From NCBI GenBank assembly GCA_030668425.1, contig DAOUTY010000090.1:1-7125 (forward strand): a stretch of DNA of 7,125 nt, in the 5' to 3' direction. The DNA is from Chloroflexota bacterium. Lineage in GTDB: Bacteria > Chloroflexota > Dehalococcoidia > SZUA-161. Each line of letters begins with the position of its first letter. The stretch's first letter is position 1. The position numbers and the translations under genes are program-made. Under the pieces are notes generated by a model. That model made no database searches. It worked only from the letters and a program-made list of their open reading frames with translations, and was not told where the DNA came from. Shown in pieces: positions 6,114 to 7,125 of this stretch.

Positions 6114-7125
6114 ATGGCAAAAGGATCATACGATGTCATCATTGTTGGAGCAGGGTTCGGCGGTAGCTCCTGTGCCGGTCTGCTGGCGAAGCGTGGGCTC
6201 AAGGTACTGCTCGTGGAGAAGAACTCCCGCGCAGGCGGCAAGGCTATGACCCTATCCCAGAAAGGCTACACCTATACCGCCTGGGTGGTGATCAGCGCGC
6301 CGACGCAGAGAACCCTGCTCGAGGTCGTCCTCAAGGAGCTGGGGATGGGAAATAAGGTCGAACTCGTAGCGCCAGGTGTCAACGGCAGTACTTATAAGAC
6401 CTCTTCGGGGAAGTTCGTGTTAGGCCCACAGCCCCCACCAGGAGAAGTAATGGACCCCAATAAGATGTTCGACTGGCTGGAGGTAAAGAAGCAAGCAGAC
6501 AGAGACGAAGCGCTCAGGGTTATGACCGAACTTACAATGATGAGCCCTCAGGACATCGATACCCTGAATGACATCAGCTTCGCCGACTGGTTGGGCCGCT
6601 ACAATGTGCCCAAGAGCCTGTTGGCCTTTCTGCTTGGCCCCGTATCTGACGGCTGCTTTATGGTCCCCTACGATGCATTAGCCGCCTCAGAAGCCATTAG
6701 GACCCTGCAGGACATCTTCCTCCGCAGCGGCGGTGTCTTCTGCAAGGGCGGCTTCGGCAAGCTGGCTGGCACCTACGCCCAGGCAGTGGAGGAAAACGGC
6801 GGTAAAGTGGTCTGGCGCGCCAAGGTGGAAAGGATCACCATCGAACAGGGCAAGGTCACGGGAGTGGTCACCGACAAGGGTACTTACCAGGCACCAATCG
6901 TGGTGAGCAACGCTGGTATCCAGCCCTCTGTTCTCAAGCTGGTAGGTGAAGAGCACTTCGACAAGAGTTATGTAAACTATGTAAAGGACCTCGTCCCCTC
7001 CTGGGGAATGATGGGCACCCGCTACTTCTTGAGCAAGAAAGTCACCGATTTCCCCTACGGCACCATCTTTACCAATGATAGCCCCTGGAACCTGGAGAAA
7101 TGGCTGAAGTCCAAGGCAGGTGATA
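6114..7125 (+). CDS. FAD-dependent oxidoreductase, phytoene desaturase (CrtI)-like, third of three, 3' partial
   Basis: The frame starts at an ATG behind an AGGAGGAGG ribosome binding site (6101-6109) and stays open to the right edge, giving 337 residues with the C-terminus missing. The FAD motif is DVIIVGAGFGG (Gly12, Gly14, Gly16-17), with the acid at Glu35 and an SRAGGKA turn at about 38-44. KGGFGKLAG at 211-219 corresponds to the GG-containing segment of CrtI-like enzymes, and ITIEQGKVTGV at about 241-251 is followed by an IVVSNAG strand. The GAGFGG motif and the sequence around it differ from the GGGPNG of the two upstream genes, so it belongs to another branch of the superfamily. The missing part should hold the C-terminal flavin-contacting motif. 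It probably works with its neighbours on the same pathway, since it is in the same operon. Its substrate cannot be read from the sequence. Confidence 0.85.
   Translation, partial: MAKGSYDVIIVGAGFGGSSCAGLLAKRGLKVLLVEKNSRAGGKAMTLSQKGYTYTAWVVISAPTQRTLLEVVLKELGMGNKVELVAPGVNGSTYKTSSGKFVLGPQPPPGEVMDPNKMFDWLEVKKQADRDEALRVMTELTMMSPQDIDTLNDISFADWLGRYNVPKSLLAFLLGPVSDGCFMVPYDALAASEAIRTLQDIFLRSGGVFCKGGFGKLAGTYAQAVEENGGKVVWRAKVERITIEQGKVTGVVTDKGTYQAPIVVSNAGIQPSVLKLVGEEHFDKSYVNYVKDLVPSWGMMGTRYFLSKKVTDFPYGTIFTNDSPWNLEKWLKSKAGD

Noticed and set aside
2671..7125. Carotenoid biosynthesis operon
   Set aside because: Only CrtI-like flavoproteins are present. No phytoene synthase, cyclase or prenyltransferase is visible, and the first enzyme departs from the canonical C-terminal motif, so a carotenoid gene symbol is not justified.

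Overview
The window looks like bacterial (possibly archaeal) chromosomal DNA with moderately high GC, tight gene packing and strong AGGAGG ribosome binding sites. I see no tRNA, rRNA, CRISPR array, transposase or phage gene. A Pro-Thr-rich secreted-type protein with a PKD-like domain, next to an HdrD/GlpC-type iron-sulfur protein and several phytoene-desaturase-like flavoproteins, would fit an anaerobic lineage such as uncultured Chloroflexota (Dehalococcoidia-like). A deltaproteobacterium or an archaeon cannot be excluded. The taxonomic guess is inference only.

Layout. (1) The left edge to 1115, plus strand, is the 3' part of a large low-complexity surface protein. It has a Pro/Thr/Ser repeat region with a near-perfect 72-bp tandem duplication, a beta-sandwich-like domain, a second Pro-Thr linker and a C-terminal PKD-like domain. 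(2) A 69-bp convergent gap holds a GC-rich inverted repeat. (3) 1185-2378, minus strand, encodes an HdrD-like protein with two [4Fe-4S] ferredoxin motifs and two CCG-type domains. The first CCG domain lacks its final cysteine. (4) A 292-bp divergent intergenic region carries several small inverted repeats and a recurring CAGCAC motif. (5) 2671 to the right edge, plus strand, is a run of three different FAD-dependent oxidoreductases of the phytoene desaturase/CrtI superfamily. They are spaced 17 and 51 bp apart, each with its own strong ribosome binding site; the third runs off the right edge.

How they may work together. The three flavoproteins are almost certainly co-transcribed. The iron-sulfur protein is divergent from them across a shared control region. 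A plausible reading is a redox module in which the CrtI-like enzymes saturate, desaturate or isomerise a hydrophobic (isoprenoid-like or lipid-like) substrate and exchange electrons with the HdrD-like carrier. No phytoene synthase, prenyltransferase or other carotenoid gene is visible, so carotenoid synthesis is not supported and the substrate is unknown. The surface protein at the left converges on this module and is probably unrelated to it.
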